DNA of 64,000 bases from NCBI GenBank assembly GCA_008360975.2, contig CM039199.1, positions 186,001 through 250,000 of the forward strand, written 5' to 3'. The stretch comes from Lichenostomus cassidix (Eukaryota > Chordata > Aves > Passeriformes > Meliphagidae). A program made the translations under genes and the position numbers. The notes beneath the pieces were generated by a model. The model worked only from the letters and a program-made list of their open reading frames with translations, searched no databases and had not been told where the DNA came from. Within the stretch, counting starts at the first letter, position 1; every line of letters starts with the position of its first letter. Positions 36,484 through 47,530 of the stretch are shown here, one piece after another.

Positions 36484-37723
36484 GTCAGTTGCTGAGGTCA
36501 CTGATTTCAGTCTGCTGGGCATTTTTATATCTGAAATGTGTTTTGCAAAGCCTGCATTACTTGGCACTGGAAAAGAGAATTGTGTGTTGGTGTTGACTGC
36601 AGTTTTGATTGTGCGCTTCCTGGTGAACACACCTGGTTTAGAAGTCTTATAAAACCACAATATACTGAAGCATATTGGACTTAGTGGGCTGTTTTTGAAA
36701 TGACGCCTAACAGCAGTTTGCATGTTCCGTGTATTTTCCAAGCATTGGTAATGAAAAGTACTCATTGAGCAGGCAAGATGTTATAACATTCATTCATTCT
36801 GGAGAGCACATTGGTTTATCAACAGTATGTAGTTATATGTAAAATTTGTAGTTAACACTAGATTCCGGGAAGACTGGTCCCAGAACGGAAAGGCGGTGTT
36901 GCAGGTGATATAAGTGTAGCCTCAAGGTGTCTGTCTAATATTGCTAGCTGTGAGATACAAACCTTTGTACTTTCCAGCTCCCATCCTCATTGAAATGGCT
37001 CTAAAGCTGCTAAGCAGTGTCCCTGTTGTTCTCGTGCTAGGATCTTGGTAGGAGGTCAGCTGTGTTTCCTGTATTTGGGAATTAGTGTCTTGTAATTTCT
37101 TTAAAATACTGCTGAGATTGGCTTTTGCAATGCTTGCTTGTGGAATTAGATTAAGACCTCCCAGTGAGCAATTTAGAAGGTAGGCAGGGCATTTAGGACA
37201 AAGTGGACACTTCTGGCATTACTTTCACCATTTTACAATGCAGCAAAGAAATGACTCTTACATTACCTCAACAGAAAAGTTTATATGAGAAGAGTCACAA
37301 AGTTCTGTGTGTATGTAAAGGCCTTTACCACAAAAGCAAAAGTGCTCTGTAAAGGTTTTCTCTGACAGAGTATAACAGAACAAGATGCAAGATACGTCAA
37401 TATGTAATATTATTCTTGCTAAGTAAACCATACCCTTGGGGATGTGGGTACATGTTTTTCTGTATGTGAAATTAGTTTTCTTTGTCTGCTTTGCCCATTT
37501 GTTTTCTTTGTGATTCTGATATCAGTAATTGGGCAGTGTAGAAAACTCCTTACCATAAGGAAGGTAGGGTTGGATTGGTAGTGAGTGGCTAAGTAGCAGC
37601 TCTCTGACAAATTGCTAGCTTAGCTGTTTTCCTGTCTTTTCATTTGTGTGTTTTTAAGGTAGAGTTGACCTGTTCAATGCATTTCATTGGTGCCCATTAG
37701 TTTTACACTAGTTTGATAGTTGG

Positions 37724-38906
37724 TGTCCTGGGCTGATAATATGAAGCAACTTTATTCTTTAACCCTCTGTTTAATGTGCAGGGCTTCTATTCCTTTAAAA
37801 CGAATGTGGTGGGTGAGGCTGGAGCTGGGGGTGTCAGTTTACCGGCTGACTGAGCCATAGGTTCAAGCGAACCACAACTCTTATCAGTTATATCACCAAG
37901 GCTCTTAGATGTACTCTTAATACCCACACAAAGTTTTTTAGCCATGCTGTGTTCAAAATAGGAAGTAATACACAAACTCCAACAAATATCTGATAATGCA
38001 CAGACACTGACAGAAACTTTTAGGCATATAAGTTTTAAGCTTAGCTGATTGTCCAACCCAGCGATAGTTTTTGTTTATGACACTGTCCTGATATTATGAA
38101 ACAACTTGACTCCTTAACCGTCTGTTTAATGCCCAGGGCTTCTGTGCCTTTAAGATGGAGCCGGGGGGCGAGGCCGGAGCTGGGGGGTCAGTTTAACGGC
38201 CGATGGAGCCCGGGGGGCGAGGCCGGAGCTGAGGTCAGTTTAACCGAACTGGCATGTGCAGATCCGTTAAACGGCTTGGCCTAACAGCCCTGGCTATAAA
38301 AGTGGCTCGGTCCAATGGCCTGGAGAGACTTCGAGAGAGATAGCTCTCTGTGGAACTTCGTGGGAGAGATGGATCTTGGAGAGACGGGGGAGACGATTCT
38401 CTGCCAGGCCTCGTGAGGGGAGACAGTTCCCCTCTGGGGCTTCGTGGGGGAGACGGCTCTCCGCCGGGTTTTGTGAGGGAAACGGTTCTCCGCTGTGCTT
38501 CCCACTAGCTTAGGAAAAAGGTTTTACTTTTTTCTTTTCCTCCCCCTGGCCTCCCTACCTTTCTTGACTTCTCTCCGGGCCGGGGAACCTGTGGGGTTGC
38601 CTCGGCCTGTCCTGTCCGAACTCCAAGGAAGACCACGCCCGTGAGTGGAGGCGGGGAGTCACTGGAATCCAGCAGCTTCACCGGCTGTGACATTGGCTCC
38701 TGTGGGCATCCTTTTCCCATTTTTTTATCTTTGTTTTTCCCAATTTCAACTTGTGTTAATAAATAGTTCAGGTTTTTTTTCCACTTTCACTTGCTGTGGT
38801 TAATGTGTTTCATTGGCGAGTGGAAGGGAGAAGCCCTTTTCCCCTGGGAAGAGGTGCTCATCCCAGAGCGATTCCTCCTGGAGCCTTTGTCTCCAAAACT
38901 GAGATG
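37724..38906 (+). mobile_element. LTR element in alpha6-beta6 intron
   Basis: About 1.18 kb is absent from unit 5 at ttgagagtgggtttag. The ends start TGTCCTGGGCTG and the flanks GTTGG/GTGGG are an imperfect 5-bp duplication. A second LTR-start copy (TGTCCTGATATTATGAAAC) occurs at 38085, so the insert is either two partial LTRs around a short remnant or an internally duplicated LTR. The + strand has TATAAAA near 38294 and AATAAA near 38758, which gives the orientation. Confidence 0.75.
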
Positions 38907-39342
38907 GTGGGTTTAGAACGTTTGAGCTCTTGAAGACAAAATTTAAGTACTGTGTTTTGAGAACTACTAGTGGAAGGATATAACTTCCAGTTAGATAAAA
39001 AATGTAGTCCATATCTGCACAACTTATTTTGTGTCCTTTTGCTGTTGCATGGTCGTTTTATGATCATGCCATGTCCAGTCCTGTTTCAGAAGGCGATGTT
39101 GCTTTCCTCAGGAAGTACAGAAGCAGCTTCGTTTTTTGCTATCTTGTGCTTTGCAAGGTCCGTTTGGCAGAAGTTGTTCTTTCACAGGTAGAAAGAGGAG
39201 CTTTGTCAAGGTTCTCAGATGAGGTCTGTGTTGCAAAATTGGCTTCCTTAATTCAGTTAGAGCTTTGAAATTCAAAGCAGTTGCAGTGCTGCACACGAGT
39301 TCCCTGGACATAAAACCAGTGATTTTTCTTTGTTTCTTTAAG

Positions 39343-39450
39343 ATGATGATGATGATGACGATGATTTCCTGCCCCCTGACAAGAGGCCAAAGAGCACCAA
39401 GTTTGCTAATTTAGCTGCCAATACTGGGAGAAGAGGAGAGTTCAGTTTTG
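39343..39450 (+). CDS. GTF2I: beta6 exon, acidic/basic GTF2I linker exon before R2
   Basis: 108 nt, 36 aa, phase 1-1, acceptor ttgtttctttaag, donor G|gtaaga. It begins with eight Asp in a row and continues FLPPDKRPKST, the closest match among the copies to human SKRPK. The end NTGRRGEFSF lacks the Lys-Ala/Pro-Glu stretch of the other copies. It is the copy physically next to R2 and so the most likely ancestral-position exon. Confidence 0.88.
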
Positions 39451-39880
39451 GTAAGATGGAATGATTTTGTCTCCTTGCTTTGTTTTATGGAAAGGTTTTG
39501 GTTAATTTTGTTCTGCAGGAGTGAGACATGCCAGTGCAAGCCTTCCTTTAGGAGCCATAGTCTCTGTGTAGATGTATTGCAGTGGTGTAATCATCATCAC
39601 AGGCTACTTCTGCTGTTTCTCTTTGTTATTTGATGTGAGCACATAAATGGACACAGAGAAAGTTGGGATCTTCTGGTAGTGTTCTTTCATGATCCCTTGT
39701 GTGGAGTCCTCCACAGAAATGCATCTGTGCACTTCAGTCACTGTGGTTAAAGATGCTTCCCATGGGATTTTTTGTGGTCCTGTACCTCTCCTTTATGCAG
39801 TGGTTTGGTTCAGTTTCTGTACAGGTAGTTCATTAATCTGTCTGCTTCTATAATGTTCCGTACTGTTGGGAATATATCTT

Positions 39881-42800
39881 TTGGTGCAGTATTTGCAATG
39901 TCTATTAGGATTTCTGCAGATTGAGGTCAATTGAAAAATCCTTATGGACCCCCTTCATCCTGAGGAAAGGAATGAACAAGGTGGTTGATTGCAGATGGAG
40001 AGCAAAGGGAGTAAAATATTTGGAGGACAAAATATTTAGTTAGCTTGCAATATAGAATCAACAGTTTGAGACTATCTCAGGGCCTACCTGCTCACTGTTG
40101 TTCTGGATTGACTTAGGAGATCTTTTCTCTGGGCTGTTGTCAAGAAAATTTTATTTTGAACTAGCTACTGTGCAGTTAGATTACATTAATTTGCATCTCA
40201 CAAATTATTCAGATATCTTTACTCCAGATTTTCCTAAATTGTTTTTAGGATATTGCCCCTTATGTTGAATTTGAGGTTCACATACTGAAGGTGCCATGTG
40301 TCTACAGTATTGCAAGATCTGCTTAAAACACAAAATGAATGTGAGAAGTTTTGGGGAATGACCCTTTATTTGCTCTAATGAAAAAAGAGGAGCTGGGGGT
40401 AGTTACAATGCTGCTGTTTGGATATTTCAGAAGATTTTGCACCTTTAGTATTGAACTCAAGTATTAGATAATGAGTCAGGAGAGAACAGGTGGTTAATCT
40501 GTCATGAGTAGCTGCAGAATGACCAAAGGTACATGCACTCAGAAAACAGAATAGATTCTTGAGAGAGAAACCTGTCCCATCTCATCAGGACTTCAAGTAT
40601 TTTACATAACCCTGATGAGATTGAAATGTTTGAGTTTGAGGTCCTTCCGGTATGTGTTGGTTGAACAGGTACCTGAAGTGGCCAGAGAATAATGAGCTGT
40701 GCTCTTAGATTTGTGAAACTGGAAAACAAAGTGGAAAGCAAAATAATTTTAACCAGTGTCTGGTAAAATGTTTGATAGAAATTAATAATCTTTGGAAAGT
40801 GATGTTCGATTTCAAAAAAATTGTGAACCAACTATTTGATGTTAAAAATACCATTGCTGAAAGGATCGGACATTGTAAGTAAAAATTGTCTCCCACGTTT
40901 TTTGCTTTCTTAATAGATTTTATAAAAAGCTCTGAAGCTTCAAGTTGTATCTTGCAGTTGTGTTAAACCATTTCAGTGGGAAAAAGTCCCCTTGTCTCAC
41001 TATGTCAGTGATGGGAAGTATGTATAGCTTTTCCCCATTTTAGCACACTGTTGAGCACAGGTCTTGTCAGCCTGCAGCATGTTCCATGTTTTTCATGCTG
41101 AGCTGTGTGTTTTCCATTTTACTCCCTCAAAGAGTTCTTTGTGGCATGGTGATGTGAATAGGAGTGTGCTTAGTACCTGAGCATCATTGTGTATACACTG
41201 TTGTCTTGGTTTGAAAACAAACCAGTGGGAGATCACAAGTCAAGACTGAAATTAAAAATAAGTGAAATAATACAAGGAAAAGCACTGACAAAGTCAGATA
41301 CAACCTAACACCCTGTTAAGGTGGTAGTAGCAGTCCAGCTGAAGTAGTCCAGTTGAAGCGGTGATCCTGTGAAGGTCTAGTCTCCAGCTGAAGATCCAGT
41401 GGTAGCTCTTGTCCTCTGGGAACCCAGTAGACAGGGCTAGCTCAGGCAGTTCCAAGGCCAGGTTATATCCAGGTGGGAACACCTGGCTCCTCCCTCCTCG
41501 GCAGAGCATTCCACAATGGGATGAGGTAAGTCCATGAGTCACACGGTGGGTCCCTGATGGCCCATTGCCTGTCATGTGGGGTGGGTCATTAGCAGGTGAT
41601 AGCAGCTAACGGCCTACAGCTGGTGGTAATAGAAAACTACATCTATATTGCAACCTAGGACAACTGTGCAGGTTGCCCCTGCTGTAGTGGATGTTTTCTG
41701 GAACATATCCCAAGGAGCAGAGAAAGGCATAAAATTGAGGATGCTATGGACAGATGGGGAAAGTTTTCAGGGTTGTTATTTAATTGGGATGATGTTTCCC
41801 ATATATCATAAGGTGTTTATACAGGAATAGAAGGAAGCCACCATCTGTCTTGGTGTCTACAGGAAAACTAAACTGCTTTTCAGAGTGTCAGCTTAGCTTT
41901 GTGGCAGATCTTCAATTTTGCTACATGAGCACAAAGTTTTGTTTGAAACAAAAGAATGTTTTTACAGTATTTGGTCAGGGTCCAAGGGGTTAATAATGCT
42001 GACAATCAGGTTAAAAAATCACACTGGTTACCTGATAAACCCTCTGAATTTTGAAATATCTCTGTAGTCCAACTTTTTAATGAAATATAAAAGTAGATAA
42101 AAAACCAGTGTGTGGATCAAAATGTGAGCCAGTTTATGATTATTTTTCCAATTGCCTATTCTCTGTGTATCCACCGTTCCAAATGAAAATGCCTGTAATG
42201 TGGTATATTTGATTATTAATCCCTGTAGTATTTGCATTGGAGAGAGAGGGACTAGAGTGTAGTAGATTGAAAAGATCCACATAGTATATTTAGCCAGTGA
42301 TTGTGGGATTTGGAAACGGAGAAAGTTAAAGCCTTAAAGCTTAATGGCTTATGTAGGAACATTCTCATGAGCCTGTTAAGGAGGAGAGGGGAGACCAGGC
42401 TGGGTGGAAGCAGCTTCTAAAATTGTAGCAACCACCGATACTGAGAACAGTATTATTTATATACTTTCATATGGTTTCTTTGTAGTATGGTATGACATTC
42501 TTTCTGTCTGTTCTCCCTCTGATGAAAACTAACCTGAGTTTTGAAGGAGATTGTTTAGTGAGTCTGCCTCAGAGCTTGATTAACTGAAAGAATCTAAACA
42601 ACTCTTGACATTTTCCTCTAGATTCCAGTCTGGAGTTACACAGGTGCCTTTAGAAACCCTTGTCCCAGGGCTGTCCATGTGTGTTCACCAGCTCTGTGTA
42701 GTAAAGCAGGGTTTCTCCTTTAGATCAGCCAATTCTGGCTCATATTTTCCTGACTCTTCTGGTAAAGCTGATGTTGATCCATTGTTCCATTTGTCAACAG

Positions 42801-44197
42801 CAAATACAGTTGGTGGTTGTGCTGAAATCAGAGAGAGATTTATCTGGGTCTGTATCTGCAGTTAAAGGGGGAAATATTCTAAGTCACACAGGAGTAGAAA
42901 ACATTGAGCTCAAGATGTGTTTATCACATAAGAAGCCGTGCAGTACAGGGTAGCAGTAAAAAAGTGGTAGAAGTAATTGTATAGATTTATCCACAAAGGT
43001 GTAATTTCAAAATATAGACAAGTTAATTAATGTAGATTATCTGCCAGGTAACTAGAATGAAGAGTCTTATGTGTGCATGCAAGGCAGCATGGCAAAACAC
43101 CCTTTTCTCTGATTTGTGCCTACATCTGAAGCATTCTATCCTATTGATATCCATGAAATTACATTAAAAAAATACAAGGTTAAATATGGGCCCCAAAGTT
43201 GTGTACTGAGAATGAATATTTAATGAATGAATAAGCACCTTTTGATATGGACACAAATTCAATCCTTTGTCTTGTCTTATATAAGAATTTTTTGATGACT
43301 GGAAGCATCAAATGAGCTTGAATGGCCTCATTTTTTGACCTTTATAGTTATTAGATTCAAGTTTTTGGAGTAAGAAATAAATTGTAAGTACATTTGCTTA
43401 ACTCCTTCTTAAAAGGCCAGACAACATCTGGTACCATCTGCAAAAGAGTTGTAGAATTTTCCTAAAAGCATGGAGATTGTCACTGGTTTTTGTAGTATGT
43501 GTGGTCTGTTACCAGCAGAAAATTAGATATTAAAATTCTGCCATTTAATCCAGCTCTAGATGGAACTCAGGGTTGGATTTGGATAACTTCTGTCTTGCAG
43601 CTTTATGTTCTTTTGGAAATAGGATTTATGGGGATATTTTGCAATGCCAGGACTTGGAGAAATAGTGGATTAAAGTAGAGGATGGCAGGTGCCTCCTGAT
43701 CCAGGTAGTTGTACAGATTTGCACCAAAACAGCTCCATGTACTTTCTGTAAGGTTTATCAAGCTTCACTAATTAAGCTTTTCAGCACCCAAATTTAGATA
43801 ACTATCATCAGCAGCTACAAACTGCCTTTAGCCCTGGTGGCAGCAAGAGCTGCTGACTGAGCCATTGAAGAGAGAAACCAATTTTGGAAGTTACTTTAAC
43901 CTGGTTTTGTGTTGTGGGTTTTTAAATTTTTTTTTTTGTTTAGCTTTTTAAAACTTTTTAAACTTCATTTGATATACGAGTTTGGGAAATAATCCTAAGC
44001 ATTTTATTCTGTACTTTTCTTTTTTTCTCAATGTATCCATGCATTTTAAGGTGTAGCCTGTACTGTACTCAGCAGGCACCTGTTTACAAGTGACTAGTAA
44101 AAGTACACACTGCATATTTCATTTAGTGGTAACACAGATTTTACACGAGATTCTCTGTTTTTTTGTAGTCTGACATGTCCTTGTCTTTTGTTTGCAG
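39881..44197 (+). other. GTF2I: Single-copy intron between the array and R2
   Basis: About 4.3 kb of AT-rich intron. It contains the LTR at 41202-41662. No other exon or repeat could be supported. Confidence 0.7.
41202..41662. mobile_element. Solo LTR, 5-bp TSD
   Basis: The 461-bp element has ends TGTCTTGG...CTAGGACA flanked by perfect ACTGT at 41197-41201 and 41663-41667. It appears related to the element at 10738-11348. Orientation could not be decided. Confidence 0.85.
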
Positions 44198-44263
44198 ACA
44201 AATGGAATAAACGAATTACAGACTTGAGAAATGAAGTTGAAGAGCTGTTTGAAAAAAAATACG
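44198..44263 (+). CDS. GTF2I: R2 I-repeat, first half exon
   Basis: 66 nt, phase 1-1, acceptor tgtttgcag, donor G|gtatgt. It reads DKWNKRITDLRNEVEEL and then FEKKY, the N-terminal helix of the second I-repeat (human KWNARITDLRKQVEEL). It joins beta6 (...FSF-G|AC) in frame and continues in the 48889 exon. Confidence 0.95.
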
Positions 44264-45169
44264 GTATGTGTTACACACCTTTCCAAGCCATTGCCTGTAG
44301 TCCTTTGTCACTGTGACAGACTGCACTTCAGCATGCATCTCCTTGTTGGCTCAGGAGCACACCAGAACTGACAGCACCGAAGGGCTAAATACTTTTAGAA
44401 GACATAAAACTGGGGAAAGTAGCTTTTTTGATGAGCAGAGTAATTTCAAAATGGGATGTCTGTGTTTGGCACCAAAGTGCAAAACCTGATTTTATTTTTC
44501 AATTGTGCTCAGTCTCCTGGAGCCACCTGCGTGCTCATGTGTCTTGGGCACCCACATTTGACAGATCTGTCCTTTTGTCTGTAATTCACTGAGTCCTTAA
44601 GTGAAAGAATCTTTTTAGAATGGCTGGAGAGAGGCTGCCTCTCCTTGATTGTTCATTTTTGATTATGATTATTTTGCAGTGAAGAACAAATTATTTGTGG
44701 TAGTGGCTCTTGGAACGAAAAAGCAGGAGATGTGTTAGACTTTGGAATTTATCTCCAAATGCTGCACTTAGATATATATTTTGTCCGCATATCACAAACT
44801 ATAATAGCATCAGCGAAGATTTAAAAATAAATGCTGGTGTTCCTCTGCCACAAGAAGTGGAAGTGCTTTCAGAATGGACCTTGTGATTTGGAGTTACTAC
44901 ATATTTGGGGTGTGACTATCCTCTGACATTTAAACAGCCCAATGAAAGCAACTTGCACCAAGGCAATATTATAATCAGAATCTGATTCACTGTGTTTTAA
45001 TTGCTCTAGAAAGGAGCATCATTCTTAGTAAATTGCTGTAATTTTGATTTTGGTGTTTGCAGGTAGCAGAGTTGGTTTAAGAAAATTAAGTTGGTTTAAG
45101 ACAATGTAAGAGGTATGCACCATGGAATGAGTTGCCTCCCCTTATGGTATTAACCAACTCCTTTCCAGC

Positions 45170-46031
45170 AATAAGGAATGAATACTAGTAGATGTAAGTG
45201 AAAAAATAACAGTTTAATAACACGTGAAACAGCAACAGGCGAAAAGTAAGAATAAATAAACATTAGATATAAAATTGCTAAAACTCTAGAAGTCCATGTC
45301 AACAATGGGAAATGCAGAATGGCAGCGTGTGACCCCCCCCTTTCCATGATGGCAGCCACCATAACCAAACTCGTGGCTTGAAACACAAAGGGACAATGGC
45401 AACAAACCCTCCTGGGATAGGAGGAGTTTACAAAGCAGTTCTAGTGGCAGATGGGAATCCTGGGGTTGCCCGGGGAACTCTGGCCCCACGGTGTCAACCT
45501 CCAGTTCCTTGTGTGTCAGCATCAATGTCTCACTGCTTCCTTCTGCCACACACTGAACTTCCTTCTGCCACACACTGAACACCAATAGGTGCTGCTGTTT
45601 CTGAGCTGTTGGCGCGTTGCGGGGAGGGGCAATGGTCTTCCCAAGCACTGGGGGCAGCAGACTTCTGGCATAGCTGTCTCTACCCCCCACGCTGCTGGAA
45701 GAGTTGAAAAATTCACTCTGAAACAGTTTTTGATTGCACAGTGTGGGTCCTACAGAGTTGCTACTGTTGCTAGCGACAAGAAAACAAAGTCAAGAGGCCA
45801 AAAGCCAAATGGCAAGAGAGAACTTCTCTGCCTGAGGCAAAGACAAAGAGGCCAGAGAGGCAAGTGCCATGCAGCAAAAAGAGCCCGAGCTGCCTTTGAG
45901 AGTTAACCTGCAATGTGTCTGCAGCACCCTCCCCAGCCTGTTCAGTTTTCTGGCTGGAGTGTCTTAAAGAGACAATAACAATTTTTGGGCTGAGATATGG
46001 AATGCAATAACATTTTGGGTTACCTACAACA
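45170..46031 (-). mobile_element. LTR-type insertion, 5-bp TSD
   Basis: About 862 bp between CCAGC repeats at 45165-45169 and 46032-46036. The minus-strand start is TGTTGTAGG. The opposite end (…CCTTATT) lacks the usual CA, so either the boundary is off or the end is mutated. The middle is GC-rich with a run of eight C (about 45331-45338). Confidence 0.6.
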
Positions 46032-46816
46032 CCAGCCTAAAAACGTCCCATAGAGTCTCTTCAATGCTGTTCCTGACTTTCCATAGAAGGCCATATGTTA
46101 TTAAAAATGATCATTTCCTTGTGGATGATGACATTTCATTGATTCACAAAACAAGTCTTTATCAGACTGTCTATCTGTAGGGCATGCAGTCTCCCATTTA
46201 CAGAAATGAGTTATGGATATCCAGAATTCCTAGAATAGTCTTCAAATTTGTTGGCTTCTGTAGCTCCAAAGTGTTCTAGCATTATCAGTTACTGTAATCT
46301 ATTACAACTGACATGTCTGAAAAGATAGATTTGTGTTTTAGATGAAAACTAAAGGGATTACCTTTTAGTGACTCACATATACAGGCTAATTTATAAAAAT
46401 AAAACTATATTCAGTAGGATTTCTATGCAAAAACATGTGAGATTCCAAATCTAAGAAGCCTCACTGCAGACTGTGATGCCAGTGGTGTTCTTAGGTTCTC
46501 TGAACAGTATTGGCTAATACATTTGCTGATTTAAGAGAACTAGACTCTCACGTGTGAAAACTTACTTGTTGTTAGTTACATGTTTAAACAGACAGGATTT
46601 TTGTTACTCTGAAGCTGTTCTTACTTTATGCTGAGTAATGATCTGGATTTTAGTGATGTTCTTTATCTGTTGCCCTGAGGCTTGTCTGCTAGGTTTGTTG
46701 AGCTTTTCACCATGTGCCACAACAACCTCCTGGACTGAGAAAAATTTTTGTTAATTTCTTGAAAGAGGTACATGACTGCAATAAAAATTTTTGTGGATGA
46801 AGGCCTGGTATGATAC

Positions 46817-47530
46817 TGTTATGAATGGAGACAGGAGCTTAGACAAGTCCCTGCCTCTGCCCAGGCCTCTGGCAGCAGGCAGTAGCTTTATTTGGGCGGC
46901 CAGCACCCCAAAACCAATCTCACTTGCAAGTTCTTTAATAATGACCGATCAGGCCTATTACAACATGAATTATCTATTGAATAGACCAAAGAAAACAGAC
47001 ATAATATCTTAAACAGACAACTTACTACACAGGATAATACAAAAGAACTACTAGTAGATAAATAGACTGCACAATGAAGGTACCTATATTACAGCTAGTG
47101 AAGAAGTACTATAGCTTACTATTTTAATGTCACTTACCACCAGACTGATGATGTGGTACACATTTCTACTCAATGCCCAGGGAAAGTAATCTCATGACTT
47201 GCATCTGAGCTCGCAGGAGAAGCTCCCTGCACATTTCCAGGGTGCATGTAGGGGGGGCTTCTACCTCTGTAAAAATTTGTGTAGCTTTTATAGTTTGTTA
47301 AATAATGTCTCTCAGTCAGGAATTTCCAGCTTACCTCCCCACATCTGTTCTTACACCCAGTTTTTATTGGGAGTTCTACCCCTGGTGCCAGAGAGGGGGA
47401 ATAATTCACTAGCAATTGACAACCTGGGTAATCTCATCACTTCATGTGGGGTGAAGAATGTCTGGAGCTATGCATCAGCTGATGGACCAAGCAGATAAGC
47501 TATTCTGTGGTAGGGGGATGTCCTGCCACA
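46817..47530 (-). mobile_element. Solo LTR, 5-bp TSD
   Basis: The 714-bp element is flanked by perfect GATAC at 46812-46816 and 47531-47535. The minus-strand start is TGTGGCAGGACATC and the end ...CATTCATAACA. The minus strand has TATAAAAG near 47290 and AATAAA near 46887, in the right order for promoter and polyadenylation signals. Confidence 0.87.

Larger units (their letters stand above)
35692..39880 (+). repeat. Tandem exon-array unit 6 (last)
   Basis: Last unit with alpha6 and beta6. Homology to the other units continues past beta6 (taatctgtctgcttctataatgttc) and stops at about 39880, just where gamma would begin in units 1-3. Beyond this the sequence is single copy. It contains the LTR at 37724-38906. 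Confidence 0.9.

Noticed and set aside
4388..36765. Minus-strand frames of 85-97 codons after each alpha exon, and + strand 82-143 codon frames overlapping alpha
   Set aside because: These are shadows of the repeated intron. The + strand frames read through the alpha splice acceptor in a different frame from the GTF2I reading frame.
3611..39880. Several separate GTF2I genes or retrocopies in tandem
   Set aside because: Only linker exons with their introns are repeated. No I-repeat, promoter or terminal exon is duplicated, and introns are present, so these are neither whole-gene copies nor processed copies.
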